Source: CAWDVR01 sp044869805 (GTDB lineage: Bacteria; Acidobacteriota; Thermoanaerobaculia; Multivoradales; SZUA-115). From it: a DNA stretch of 64,000 bases. This document shows, one piece after another, positions 24,878 through 33,765 of the stretch. Numbering within the stretch: the stretch's first letter is position 1; the number at the start of each line of letters is the position of its first letter. Location: the NCBI GenBank assembly GCA_044869805.1, contig JBIOXV010000088.1, forward strand, positions 1 to 64,000. The letters are read 5' to 3'. Position numbers and translations under genes: made by a program. The notes below the pieces were generated by a model. That model was given only the letters and a program-made list of their open reading frames with translations. It ran no database searches and was not told the DNA's origin.

Positions 24878-26215
24878 ATGCTTCGTGACCACGCGGGTCC
24901 ACCCGCACTCCAGCCTGTGGAGTACGACGCCGAGCGTGCGGGGGTGCGCTACGTTGCCGCCCGCTGGTCGCCGACGGAGCTGGCGAGGCTCGCGGAGCAC
25001 CTGTCCGGCGAAGGCGCGCGCGGGCTGGCGGAGCTGGGCCGGGAGCGGCTGATCGAGGCGTGGGGGGACACGGTCGAGACGCTGCTCGACCGTGACTCGG
25101 CGGAGCGGCGCGTGCTCGTCGAGGCGCTCGTTCCGCTCTGCCGGCTGTCACCCGCCGGGCTCGACGCCGGGCTCGATGCGGTGCTCGGTGGCGTGCGCCA
25201 CGAGCATGCCGTGGCGCTCTCCCGCGAGCGGGCCCACACCGCTCCGATCGCCGCTGCTGTGAACCCGGGCCTGCCGGACGCCCGAGCGGCTTTCGGCTCG
25301 GAGGGGCCCGTCGCGCCGGCCCTCATCGTCCTCGCCTCGAACCTCCCGGCGCTCGCCGTGCAGCCGCTGCTGCCGGCGCTGGTCGTGGGCCGGCCGGTGA
25401 TCCTCAAGTCGCCGAGCGCCGAGCCGCTGTTCGCGCCCTTCTTCGTGCGGGAGCTGGCGCGGCGCGAGCCGGCGCTGGCCGAGGCGATTGCCGCGCTGAC
25501 CTGGCCGGGTGGCGACGACGCGCTGGAGGCGCCGTTGCTCGAGCGCGCCGGTGTGGTGCTCGCCTACGGCGAGGCCGAGAGCCTGGCGAGCCTCGAGCGC
25601 CGGGCGCGCGGCCGCTTCGTGGGCTTCGGGCCGATGACTAGCCTGGCGGTGATCGGCGCCGAGGTGGACTCGGCCCGGGTCGCCGGCGGGCTGGCGCGCG
25701 ATATCGCGCTCTTCGACCAGCGCGGCTGCCTGTCGGTGGCCGCGGTCTACACGGCGGGCGACGCGCAGGCGCTGTCCAGCGAGCTGGCGGCGGCGCTGGC
25801 CAGGGCCGCGGAGGAGCTGCCTTCCGGCCCCACCGACCTCGCGACGCTCGCCGCCGTGCGCCAGGCGCGGGCCGAGGCAGAGATGCGCGGCCTCTGGGTG
25901 TCGGACCTGCGCTTGGAAGTAGGCACCGTGATCCTGGAGACGGAGCCCAGCTTCCGCCCCACCCCGGGCCTGCGAACGGTGCGGGTGCGCCGGCTCGCGA
26001 GCCTCGACGAGCTTCCCGCCCTTCTCGCACCGTGGGCCGGCCGTCTTCAGGGCGCGGCGCTCGCGGGAGAGGACGCCTGGGGCCTCAGGCCGAAGCTCGG
26101 TCAGCTCGGCATCTCTCGCTTCGCGTCGCCGGGCACACTGCAGTCGCCCGACGCCCGCTGGCACAACGGGGGCGTCGACCCGCTCGCCGTGCTGGCGCCA
26201 ACCCCTACTTCTTGA
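24878..26215 (+). CDS. LuxC-like acyl-CoA/acyl-enzyme reductase
   Basis: The 445-residue protein resembles LuxC, the aldehyde-dehydrogenase-fold reductase that turns an activated acyl group into a fatty aldehyde with NADPH. Visible features are PALIVLASNLPALAVQPLLPA (nucleotide-binding start), GRPVILKSPSAEPLFAPFF, FVGFGPMTSLAVIG and FDQRGCLSVAAVY with the likely catalytic Cys near residue 288. The late WHNGGVDPLAVL is also typical. Length agrees with LuxC (about 480). The start at 24878 follows a TACAAT box directly. Its stop overlaps that of the convergent outer-membrane protein by 11 bp. It pairs with the LuxE-like gene upstream; the lack of luciferase genes points to a non-luminous aldehyde or alcohol pathway. 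Confidence 0.8.
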   Translation: MLRDHAGPPALQPVEYDAERAGVRYVAARWSPTELARLAEHLSGEGARGLAELGRERLIEAWGDTVETLLDRDSAERRVLVEALVPLCRLSPAGLDAGLDAVLGGVRHEHAVALSRERAHTAPIAAAVNPGLPDARAAFGSEGPVAPALIVLASNLPALAVQPLLPALVVGRPVILKSPSAEPLFAPFFVRELARREPALAEAIAALTWPGGDDALEAPLLERAGVVLAYGEAESLASLERRARGRFVGFGPMTSLAVIGAEVDSARVAGGLARDIALFDQRGCLSVAAVYTAGDAQALSSELAAALARAAEELPSGPTDLATLAAVRQARAEAEMRGLWVSDLRLEVGTVILETEPSFRPTPGLRTVRVRRLASLDELPALLAPWAGRLQGAALAGEDAWGLRPKLGQLGISRFASPGTLQSPDARWHNGGVDPLAVLAPTPTS

Positions 26216-27593
26216 AGCGCAGCGTGACCAGGAGCTCGTCGTTGTCGCGCTCGGCACCCGAGAGCAGCGTGAAGTTGTTGTCCGAGTACTCGAGCGTCAG
26301 GTCGACGCCGGGCACGATGCCGACCCGCAGGCCGTAGTCGAGCTTCTCCCACTCCCAAGTGACGCTGGGGGCCGGAAAGAAGGTGGACGGCCGGAAGTCC
26401 GGGTCGAGCTTGGAGTAGCGGACCGCCGGCTGGATCGATGGGAAGAGCTGCTGGCCGGCGAGCCCCCAGACCACCGGCAGGTCGAAGCGCCAGGCGAGCT
26501 CGCCTTCGAAGCCCTTGCGCTGGAGGCCGGCCACCTCCTGGTCCACGTACTGGCCGAAGAACGAGAGGCCGTCGAGGTAGAGCCACAGGTTGCCGCCGAC
26601 CTCTTTCTTCTCGCGGCCGTCCAGCCCCTGCAGCGGGTGGATGTCGAGCGGGCCGTTCAGCAGGTCGAGGTCGCCGCCGTAGAGAGTCCCGTTCAAGGCC
26701 ACGGTGTCGGCCAGGTCGCGCTGGTAGCCGAAGGCGAGGAAGTCCACTCCGCGGCTCCCGTCCGCGTTCGAGAAGCGCAGCCCCAGGCCGGCCCCGACCT
26801 CGGTTTCGCCCGAGGTGTCGAAGTCCTCGATCTCGGCGTCGTAGAGGATCAGGACGCCGGACTCGAGCGGTGGCTCGCCCTGCGGCCCGGCGGTGAGAAT
26901 GCGTTCGGTCCCGTTGTCGCCGGCGAGCGCGTTGGGGTCGCGGATGAAGACCGGGTTGCCGGTGGTGAGCGTGCCGCGCAGGTAGAGGTAGCGGCCGAGG
27001 TCCACGCCCAGCTCGACGCCGAAGTCCTCGAAGCGGTTGAAGGCCGTGGAGGCGAGGCCGTAGCTCTCCAGATGGCGGTCGTTCTGGCGCTCGAACTTCG
27101 GCATCTTGCCGACCTCGAGGTACACCCCCGCCCGCTCCGGCACCACCGCCGGCTCGGAGGCCCGGCCGAAGCGGATCCAGGCCTCGTCGACGTCGATGCG
27201 ATGGTCCTCGGAGGTGGGGTTGCGGTCGTAGAGGTCGATCGTGTCGATCTTGAAGTGGGCGGCGAGCGACTCCCCCCACTCGACGTCGGCGAACAGAGTG
27301 ACGGTCGAGAGCTCGAGGTGGCTGCCCTCGTCCACGGTCTCGAGGAAGATGAAGCTCCCGGGCGGAAAGCCGATCTCCGGCGCCGGGCGGACCTGGAAGC
27401 GGTTCTCGTCGCTCTGCCGGAAGTTGGCCTTGGCCTCGACGTGGAAGCTGAGCACCGGCCCTCGCGGCTCCTCGGCCACGACGGGCGCGGTCTCCTCCTC
27501 TTGCGCGGCCACGTGTGGCGTGGGCGCAGTGAGCGACAACGCGAGCGAAGCGACCGCGAGCGCGCGGCCGGCGGCCGTCGAAAGTGGAATCAT
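26205..27593 (-). CDS. outer-membrane beta-barrel protein, porin-like
   Basis: The 462-residue protein follows GGAGGAAACC, has a signal peptide (MIPLSTAAGRALAVASLALSL...VAAQ) and then alternating hydrophobic/polar strands separated by Asp/Asn/Gly turns, for example FHVEAKANFRQSD, LFADVEWGESLAAHFKIDTIDLYD, VYLEVGKMPKFER and LWLYLDGLSFFGQYVDQE. It ends in a strand (DELLVTLRFKK). This is the look of a trimeric-porin or phosphate-selective-porin-like barrel. The substrate is unknown. It is monocistronic by spacing and ends overlapping the LuxC-like gene tail-to-tail. Confidence 0.8.
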   Translation of the reverse strand: MIPLSTAAGRALAVASLALSLTAPTPHVAAQEEETAPVVAEEPRGPVLSFHVEAKANFRQSDENRFQVRPAPEIGFPPGSFIFLETVDEGSHLELSTVTLFADVEWGESLAAHFKIDTIDLYDRNPTSEDHRIDVDEAWIRFGRASEPAVVPERAGVYLEVGKMPKFERQNDRHLESYGLASTAFNRFEDFGVELGVDLGRYLYLRGTLTTGNPVFIRDPNALAGDNGTERILTAGPQGEPPLESGVLILYDAEIEDFDTSGETEVGAGLGLRFSNADGSRGVDFLAFGYQRDLADTVALNGTLYGGDLDLLNGPLDIHPLQGLDGREKKEVGGNLWLYLDGLSFFGQYVDQEVAGLQRKGFEGELAWRFDLPVVWGLAGQQLFPSIQPAVRYSKLDPDFRPSTFFPAPSVTWEWEKLDYGLRVGIVPGVDLTLEYSDNNFTLLSGAERDNDELLVTLRFKK

Positions 27594-27719
27594 GGTTTCC
27601 TCCGCAGGGACGAGCCGCGGCCACTCTCGGCGGCCGGGCCTCCTCGAATCAAGTCCACCAGAGCTTCTACGATCTCGATTGTACGCTGGATGGCGGCGGC
27701 CCCGGGCCGCCGCCCGGGA

Positions 27720-28577
27720 CTACTTCGACTTCTCGAGCACCGACGACAGGCTCTGCTCCACCTTGACGAAGTCGTTGCTCGACAGGCGCCCGGCTTCCCT
27801 GCCGGCCACGTAGACGATGGCCGTGGGCACGCCCTTGACGCCCAGGCGCACCACCTCGGCGTCCTGCCAGGCGGCCGGCGGGCGCGGCAGGCCGTAGTAC
27901 TGGAAGGACACCTTGGAGCCTGCCAGCCCTTCGTCGAGCTTCAGCGCGCGGGGCAGCATCTGCCGGCAGTGCGGGCACCAGGAGCCGAAGAACACGCGGA
28001 TCTTGACCTCGCGGAGCTGGCCGCGCAGGCGGTTGACCAGCAGCGGGTCGGGCTTGTAGGCGGCGGCGTCACGCGCGTACTCGGGACTGTGGGAGAGCAG
28101 GTCGGCACGCGCGTGGTTGCCGAGCAGCGGCGGCGCGGCCTTGAGGCTCGCCGGCTTGCCGGCCACGGCGAAGGAGATCTCGGTGTAGTCGCTGCTCACT
28201 CGCGCCGTGCCCAGCGGATCGAGGGTGGCGTCGGCCAGCAGATCCACCGAGCCGTCGCCCTGCTTGGCGACCTTCATCAGGTCCACGGTCTCGACCGCGA
28301 GCGAGCGCTTGCCGAGCAGCACGGGCGAGGCGAAGGCCGAGCTGAGGATGAGGTAGGCGCCCGCCACCTGCGACTCGTAGACCTCGGCCTTGGGTACCTC
28401 CTTGCCGGCCACCCACAGGCGGTACTCGCTGGTGGGCTCGAAGTCGCGCAGCACGGCGTCCGGCTGGGCGAAGGCGGCGATGGCGCCACCCAGGCCGAGC
28501 AACAGGGCCGCGCCGGCGGCCAGGTAGCGACGGGCGCGCTTCGCGGCGTCGTCGCGGCGTAGGTGCATCATCATCAT
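27720..28577 (-). CDS. membrane-anchored thioredoxin-fold protein
   Basis: The 285-residue protein starts at the first of four consecutive ATG codons, which lies nine bases after AGGAG; a closer upstream ATG is too near that site. After a cytoplasmic basic segment it has one membrane helix (YLAAGAALLLGLGGAIAAFA), a 150-residue beta-rich middle, and a C-terminal thioredoxin domain with FFGSWCPHCRQM near residue 197 and GVPTAIVYV with the cis-Pro. It should catalyse thiol-disulfide exchange outside the membrane. It follows the MauE-like gene by 28 bp, so the pair is likely an electron-passing unit similar to MauE/MauD or DsbD-type systems. Confidence 0.85.
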   Translation of the reverse strand: MMMMHLRRDDAAKRARRYLAAGAALLLGLGGAIAAFAQPDAVLRDFEPTSEYRLWVAGKEVPKAEVYESQVAGAYLILSSAFASPVLLGKRSLAVETVDLMKVAKQGDGSVDLLADATLDPLGTARVSSDYTEISFAVAGKPASLKAAPPLLGNHARADLLSHSPEYARDAAAYKPDPLLVNRLRGQLREVKIRVFFGSWCPHCRQMLPRALKLDEGLAGSKVSFQYYGLPRPPAAWQDAEVVRLGVKGVPTAIVYVAGREAGRLSSNDFVKVEQSLSSVLEKSK

Positions 28578-28605
28578 GAGCAACATCTCCTGAGACCACT
28601 GCAAG

Positions 28606-29604
28606 TCAGCCGGCAAGCTCGCTCGGGAGCGTCATACCGGGTTGGGTTCGGATCACCACGCCGTCGCGCACCACGAAGCTGCGCGGCAGGCGGCGGTACA
28701 ACGGCCGGAGCAGCGCCGGCGGCGCCTCGCGGACCTCGAAGGCGGGCGCGTAGGTCCAGTCGAACTTGCGCACCTCCTCGGACTGCGAGGCGGTGAGCAT
28801 CCACAGCCTGGGCCCCGCGCCGGAGCGGGCGTGCGCGTTCCACGCCTCGACCGACGGGCCGATCGACGGGTCGGCGAGGTCGGCGATCACCACCAGGTGC
28901 TCGCCCTGGGCCAGCTCACCGATCACCAACTGGCCGAGGCAGACCCGCTCCGCGCCGCGGCCGGTGCACAGCTCGGCCGTCCTGGCGCCGGGATGCAAGC
29001 GCGTGGCCAGGTCGTCGAGCGGCAGGCTGGGGGCGCGCACCGCGAAGATCACGCTCGCCACGGCCGCCAGGGCGGCCGCGGCGAGCTTCAGGCCGGTGGC
29101 CCGCGGCCCCGCGCGGGGACGGGCGAGGAAGGCGAGCAGGAGCGGCGGCATTAGCAGCGCGAGGTCCTGCCAGAAAGCCTCCGCCGGGGTGCGCTCGACG
29201 AGGTTCCCGAAGCAGCCGCAGGAGGCCGCTTCCTGGCGCAGGCCGTGGGCTTCGAGGTACCAGGTGCGGCCGTTCAGGGCCAGGAACGCGGCCACCAGCA
29301 CCGCCGCCGGCACCAGCACCCACCACCGCCGCAGGCCCAGCACCAGCGCCAGCCCGAGGCCCACCTCGAGGCCCAGGACGAGGAATGCCAGGGCCTTGGC
29401 GGAGAGCAGGAAGTCCAAGCGCTCGGCCCGGATCAGCTCGATGAAGGCTTCGGGGTCGGTCGCCTTGGCCCAGGCCGCCAGCAGCAGCACGGCGCCCAGC
29501 ACGGCGCCCCCGGCGTAGCCCAGGGCGCGGCGCCACAGCGGCGATGCGCCTCGAGGGAGCGGCAGGCTTACGCTGTGGTCGGCGCTGCGGTCGGCGGCCA
29601 CCAT
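28606..29604 (-). CDS. MauE/DoxX-like membrane protein with C-terminal redox-like domain
   Basis: The 332-residue protein has four or five membrane helices in the first 190 residues (ALGYAGGAVLGAVLLLAAWA; LAFLVLGLEVGLGLALVLGL; VLVPAAVLVAAFLAL; LLMPPLLLAFLA; LAAAALAAVASVIFAV). SCGCFGNLVERTP near residue 128 is the Cys motif typical of MauE-like proteins. Residues 200-332 are soluble, with ELCTGRGAERVCLG holding two more Cys and a thioredoxin-like ending. Such proteins pass electrons across the inner membrane to periplasmic thioredoxins. It lies directly upstream of the thioredoxin-fold gene on the same strand. The electron donor is unknown. Confidence 0.78.
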   Translation of the reverse strand: MVAADRSADHSVSLPLPRGASPLWRRALGYAGGAVLGAVLLLAAWAKATDPEAFIELIRAERLDFLLSAKALAFLVLGLEVGLGLALVLGLRRWWVLVPAAVLVAAFLALNGRTWYLEAHGLRQEAASCGCFGNLVERTPAEAFWQDLALLMPPLLLAFLARPRAGPRATGLKLAAAALAAVASVIFAVRAPSLPLDDLATRLHPGARTAELCTGRGAERVCLGQLVIGELAQGEHLVVIADLADPSIGPSVEAWNAHARSGAGPRLWMLTASQSEEVRKFDWTYAPAFEVREAPPALLRPLYRRLPRSFVVRDGVVIRTQPGMTLPSELAG

Positions 29605-29643
29605 GGGCGGCCATCCTAGCAGGGAGATTGCGGGTGGCGGGAC

Positions 29644-29699
29644 CTAGGGGCGGCCCTCGTGGCCGCCCTCGGCGAGGGCAGGCACAAGGCCTGCCCTAC
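29644..29699 (-). repeat. GTAG-footed REP-like palindrome overlapping a stop codon
   Basis: On the minus strand it reads GTAGGGCAGGCC-TTGT-GCCTGCCC and then GGGCGGCC-ACGA-GGGCCGCCCCTA. Layout and sequence match the copy at 11972-12027. As there, the TAG stop of the upstream gene (FHA-RDD) is part of the GTAG foot. Confidence 0.7.
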
Positions 29700-30823
29700 C
29701 GTCGCCGCGCCACGTAGCTCCCCGCCATCAAATCGTGGAGCGCGCGCCTCTGCGGTACGAAGAGCGCCATCAGGTAGCCGGCGCCGAGCGGGATGGCGCT
29801 CACCAGGTAGCCCAGCCAGCGCACGACGGCGCGGCCCAGGGGCAAGCCCACGGCTCCCGACAGGTCGCAGACCACGAGGCCCAGGAGCTTCTTGCCCGGA
29901 GTGGCCCCGAACCTCGACCAGCCGAGGACGAACAGCAACGCCGCGGCGGCGAAGCCCACCAAACCGGCCACCAGCGAGGCGGTGGCGTTCCCCGGCCCGC
30001 CGAGCGCGAAGAGGACGACGGTCTGCAGCACGGCGAGCAGCAGGCCGTCGATCAGCAGCGCGAAGAAGCGCCGGAAAAAACCGGCCGGGGGGAGGCGGGC
30101 GGCGCCCGGCCGCGGAGCGACGCCCACCGGCAGCTCGGCAGCCTCCTGCGCCGCGAGCTGGCGCTCGATCTCGTCGATCGAGGGCAGCAGCTCGCCGGTC
30201 TCTTGCCGCTCACCGGGAGCCACTGCCGGGGCTGCGGTGGGAGGCGGGGGCGCGTAGGCGGGCGGCGGCACCGCCACGGGCCGGGATGCCGGTGCCGGCA
30301 CTGCGACCGGCCCCTCCGCCGGTGGCGACGCGGGCGGCAGAGGTGGCACCGGCACCGGCCGCGGCTGCGCCGCGGGGCCGTGGTTGGTCTTCTCCCAGGC
30401 CGCGGGCTGCTGGGCGAGCACCTCCCCCACCGGCATCACGTCGCCGACCGCGATCGCCTCCGAGGAGGTGGGCCGCGGCAGGTAGCGCGTCGAGAGGTCC
30501 GGCGCGGCGTTGGCCACCACGGCGCCCGCCTTCACCGGCACCCGGCGGAACACCAGCTCGGTCTCGCCGATCGCCACCACGTCGCCGTCCTCCAGCTCGA
30601 CCTCGGTGCCCAGCCGCGCGCCGTTCAGGAAAGTGCCGTTGCTCGACTCCAGGTCCTTGACCGTGACCTGGTCGCCGTCGCGCGACAGCATGGCGTGGTT
30701 GCGGCTGACGGCGAGGTCGTCGAGACGCACGCCGCAGGAGCGGCTGCGGCCGATGGTGGTCGAGCCCGGTGGGATGTCCATGGGCTGGCCGTTGACCTCG
30801 AGGTAGATCGTCGCGGCGCTCAA
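29696..30823 (-). CDS. FHA-RDD membrane protein
   Basis: The 375-residue protein begins with an FHA domain (residues about 5-92; TTIGRSRSCGVRLDDLAVSRNHAML, ESSNGTFLNG), continues with a long Pro/Ala-rich linker (about 115-225) and ends with an RDD domain of three to four membrane helices (GFFRRFFALLIDGLLL, RFGATPGKKLLGLVV, RRALHDLMAGSYV). FHA binds phosphothreonine, so this may recruit phosphorylated partners to the membrane. The start is TTG, supported by GGGGAG six bases upstream; no ATG gives a complete FHA domain. The stop lies in a REP-like repeat. It is 27 bp downstream of uvrA on the same strand. Confidence 0.88.
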   Translation of the reverse strand: MSAATIYLEVNGQPMDIPPGSTTIGRSRSCGVRLDDLAVSRNHAMLSRDGDQVTVKDLESSNGTFLNGARLGTEVELEDGDVVAIGETELVFRRVPVKAGAVVANAAPDLSTRYLPRPTSSEAIAVGDVMPVGEVLAQQPAAWEKTNHGPAAQPRPVPVPPLPPASPPAEGPVAVPAPASRPVAVPPPAYAPPPPTAAPAVAPGERQETGELLPSIDEIERQLAAQEAAELPVGVAPRPGAARLPPAGFFRRFFALLIDGLLLAVLQTVVLFALGGPGNATASLVAGLVGFAAAALLFVLGWSRFGATPGKKLLGLVVCDLSGAVGLPLGRAVVRWLGYLVSAIPLGAGYLMALFVPQRRALHDLMAGSYVARRR

Positions 30824-30850
30824 GCTTGCTCCCCTAGTCAGCGTGGGCGT

Positions 30851-33730
30851 TCAGCGGTGGGCTACCAGGCTTCGCGCGAGCATACCATCGGGCACCAGCA
30901 CCTCCGCCGCCTCCTCCGCCCGCGCCGGCACCCACTTGAGGAAGGCGCGCAGCTCGTCGGCGGTGGGGCTCTCCGCCTGGTCGAGGAACGAGCCCAGCGA
31001 GCCGCAGTGCTGCAGCTGGCCACCGTGCTCGCCGCCGCCCGGGCCGAGGTCGATCACCCAGTCGGCGCGCGCGATCAGGTCCAGGCTGTGCTCCACCACC
31101 ACTACCGTGTCGCCGCGCTGCACCAGCCGGCGCAGCGTGTGGTAGAGCACCTCGATGTCGGCGAGGTGCAGGCCGGTGGTGGGCTCGTCGAAGACGAAGA
31201 GGCGCGGCTTCTCCGACGCCGGCCGGTCGAGGAAGCTCGCCAGCTTCAGCCGCTGCGCCTCGCCGCCCGACAGCGTGGCCGTGGGCTGCCCGAGGCGCAG
31301 GTAGCCGAGGCCGACGTCGGAGAGCAGCTTCAGGCGCCGCTTGAGGCGCCTCTCGGAAGCGAAGAACGCGGTCGCCTCTTCCACCGTCAGGTCCAGCACC
31401 TCGGAGACGTTGCGGCCCTGGTAGCGCACCCCCAGCACCTCGGGCTTGAAGCGGTGCCCCTGGCAGGAGTCGCAGGTGACCGTCACCGGCGCCATGAACT
31501 GCATGTCCACTTCGACCACACCGGTGCCCTTGCACACCGGGCAGCGCCCGCGGTCGATGTTGAACGAGAAGTGCGCCGCGGTGATGCGCCGGGCGCGCGC
31601 CGCGGTGGTCGACGCGAAGAGCTTGCGGATTTCGTCGTAAGCCTTGACGTAGGTGATCGGGTTGGAGCGGCTCGAGCGGCCGAGCGGCCGCTGGTCGACC
31701 AGGGTGACGTCGGCCAGGCCGTCGAGCCCGGAGAGCTCCTCCACCGGGCCGGGCTCGACGTCGACCACCCCGCGGGCGCGCTGGTAGGTGCCGTAGAGCA
31801 CGTTCTCGACCAGTGTCGATTTGCCCGAGCCCGAGACGCCGGTGACCGCCACCACGCTGCCGAGCGGGAAGTCGACCGTCAAATGCTTGAGGTTGTGGGC
31901 GCTGGCGCCGCGGATGGTGACCCGCCGCCGGTGCTCCAGCTCCTCCTCCAAGGTCTCCTTGCCCTGCTCGCGGCGGAAGCGCGCCACGTGCGCCCGCGCC
32001 GGGGTGGGCACGCGCTCGCGCAGGTAGCGGGCGGTCAGCGACTCCTCGCTCGCCAGCACCTCCGCGATCGTCCCTTCGACCATCACCCGGCCGCCGTGCT
32101 CGCCGGCCTGGGGCCCAAGGTCGATGATCCAGTCGGCGCCCTGGATCAGCGTGCGGTCGTGCTCCACCACCAGCACCGTGTTGCCGCGGGCCGCGAGGTC
32201 GGTGAGTAGCGCGAGGAGGCGGTTCGAGTCGCGCGGGTGGAGGCCGATGGTGGGCTCGTCGAGCACGTAGAGCGTGCTGGTGAGCCCCGAGCCCAGGGCG
32301 GCGGCGAGGTGGATGCGCTGCGCCTCGCCGCCCGAGAGGGTGCGCGCCTGGCGGTCGAGGGTCAGGTAGTCGAGGCCCACCCGGTGCAACACCTCGACGC
32401 GCTCCGCCAGCTCCTCCAGCAGGTGGCCGGAGAGCTCCCTCTGGCGGGCCGACCAGCGGCGGCTCGAGAGCCAGGCGGAGAGCTCTTCGACGTTCATCGC
32501 CGTGAGCTCGGGCAGCGTGCGGCCTTCGAGGAGCACCGCCAGCGCCTCGGGCTTCAGGCGCGTGCCGCGGCAGGAGGGGCAGACGTCGTAGGCGCGGTAG
32601 CGCGCCAGCAGCACCCGCACGTGCACCTTGTAGGTGCGGCCCTCGAGCCAGGAGAAGAACTCCTCCAGGTTGACGAACGGCCCGTCGCCGCTCCACACCC
32701 ACTCGCGGGCCGCCGCGGGCAGCTCCTGCCAGGGCACGTCGAGCGGCACCTTGCGGCGCTTCGCGGCCTTGAGCAGGCCGTCGTACAGCTCCTCGTAGGC
32801 CGGTGAGTTCCAGGGTGCGATCGGCCGCTCGCGGAGCGCCTTCTTGGGATCGGGGACCACCCGCTCGCGGTCGATGCCGATCACTCTCCCGAAGCCCTGG
32901 CACTCGGGGCAGGCGCCGAGCGGCGAGTTGAACGAGAAGAGCGCCGGCACCGGCCGCCGCGCCGTGGCGCCACAGATGCCGCAGACCAGGTCGGAGGCGA
33001 AGAAGCGGGAGCCCTGCGGGCTCACGGCCTCGACCTTGCCGCCGGTCAGCCGATAGCCCTCCTCCACCGCGGAAGCGATGCGTCCCGAGCTCTCGGTGGT
33101 GGCCGTGAAGCGGCCGAGGGCGAGCGGCAGCGGGTCGAGCGCCTTGGGCCAGGCCGCGCCCGGCTCCATGCGCACCACCTCCTCGCCCGCCAGTCGCCGC
33201 GCCCAGCCCTGGCGGATGAGCTCCGCGAGCGCCTGGTCGGCGTGCCGCTTGGGGCGCGGCACCCGGGCCACCAGCGTGAAGCGTTCGCCGGCCTCGCCCG
33301 CCGCCAGCACCGCCGCCGCCTCCTCTACCGCCCAGCGCGAGAGCGTGCCGTGGCCGTTGGGGCAGTGCACTTCACCCAGGTGGGTATAGAGCAGCCGCAG
33401 CACGTCGTGGGTCTCGGTGATGGTGCCCACCGTCGAGCGCGCGTTCTTGATCGCGTTCGAGGCCGCGAGAGCCACCGCCGGCAGCACGTTGTGCACCGCC
33501 TCGACGGGCGGCCGCTCCATCTGATCCAGAAACTGCCGGGCGTAGGTCGACATCGACTCGACGAAGCGCCGCTGCCCCTCGGCGAAGATGGTGTCGAAGG
33601 CGAGCGAGGACTTGCCGGCCCCCGACGGCCCGGTGACCACCGTCACCCGGCCGTGCGGCACCCGGCAGTCGACGCCTTTCAGGTTGTGGGTACGGGCCTT
33701 GACGACCTCGATGGCGGTAGTGCTGCGCAT
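30851..33730 (-). CDS. uvrA: UvrA-type excinuclease ATPase subunit
   Basis: The 959-residue protein has two ABC ATPase modules: Walker A GPSGAGKSS near residue 35 and GVSGSGKST near 640, each with LSGGEAQR signatures and DEPTIGLH/DEPTTGLH Walker B segments. Zinc-finger Cys pairs are present as CGICG...CPEC (about 250-280) and CPVCKGTG...CDSCQG (about 730-755). UvrA is the damage-recognising dimer of nucleotide excision repair and loads UvrB. Length and order fit UvrA; some second-half motifs (ITYVKAYDEIRKLFA, HFSFNIDRGRC) differ from E. coli UvrA, so a UvrA2-type paralogue is possible. The mRNA probably begins with a UUCG-type hairpin (33738-33753). It lies 27 bp before the lipoprotein's 3' end and upstream of the FHA-RDD gene. 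Confidence 0.92.
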   Translation of the reverse strand: MRSTTAIEVVKARTHNLKGVDCRVPHGRVTVVTGPSGAGKSSLAFDTIFAEGQRRFVESMSTYARQFLDQMERPPVEAVHNVLPAVALAASNAIKNARSTVGTITETHDVLRLLYTHLGEVHCPNGHGTLSRWAVEEAAAVLAAGEAGERFTLVARVPRPKRHADQALAELIRQGWARRLAGEEVVRMEPGAAWPKALDPLPLALGRFTATTESSGRIASAVEEGYRLTGGKVEAVSPQGSRFFASDLVCGICGATARRPVPALFSFNSPLGACPECQGFGRVIGIDRERVVPDPKKALRERPIAPWNSPAYEELYDGLLKAAKRRKVPLDVPWQELPAAAREWVWSGDGPFVNLEEFFSWLEGRTYKVHVRVLLARYRAYDVCPSCRGTRLKPEALAVLLEGRTLPELTAMNVEELSAWLSSRRWSARQRELSGHLLEELAERVEVLHRVGLDYLTLDRQARTLSGGEAQRIHLAAALGSGLTSTLYVLDEPTIGLHPRDSNRLLALLTDLAARGNTVLVVEHDRTLIQGADWIIDLGPQAGEHGGRVMVEGTIAEVLASEESLTARYLRERVPTPARAHVARFRREQGKETLEEELEHRRRVTIRGASAHNLKHLTVDFPLGSVVAVTGVSGSGKSTLVENVLYGTYQRARGVVDVEPGPVEELSGLDGLADVTLVDQRPLGRSSRSNPITYVKAYDEIRKLFASTTAARARRITAAHFSFNIDRGRCPVCKGTGVVEVDMQFMAPVTVTCDSCQGHRFKPEVLGVRYQGRNVSEVLDLTVEEATAFFASERRLKRRLKLLSDVGLGYLRLGQPTATLSGGEAQRLKLASFLDRPASEKPRLFVFDEPTTGLHLADIEVLYHTLRRLVQRGDTVVVVEHSLDLIARADWVIDLGPGGGEHGGQLQHCGSLGSFLDQAESPTADELRAFLKWVPARAEEAAEVLVPDGMLARSLVAHR

Positions 33731-33737
33731 GCGGCGT

Positions 33738-33765
33738 CTCGCCCGAAGGCGAGCCGCCTATTCTA
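33738..33765 (-). promoter_or_regulatory. uvrA promoter box and 5' hairpin
   Basis: On the minus strand TAGAAT (33765-33760) is followed, at about the expected start site, by CTCGCC-TTCG-GGCGAG (33753-33738), a very stable UUCG tetraloop hairpin. It ends seven bases before the ATG and would cap the 5' end of the mRNA. The -10 box overlaps the stop codon of the upstream lipoprotein gene. Confidence 0.45.
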
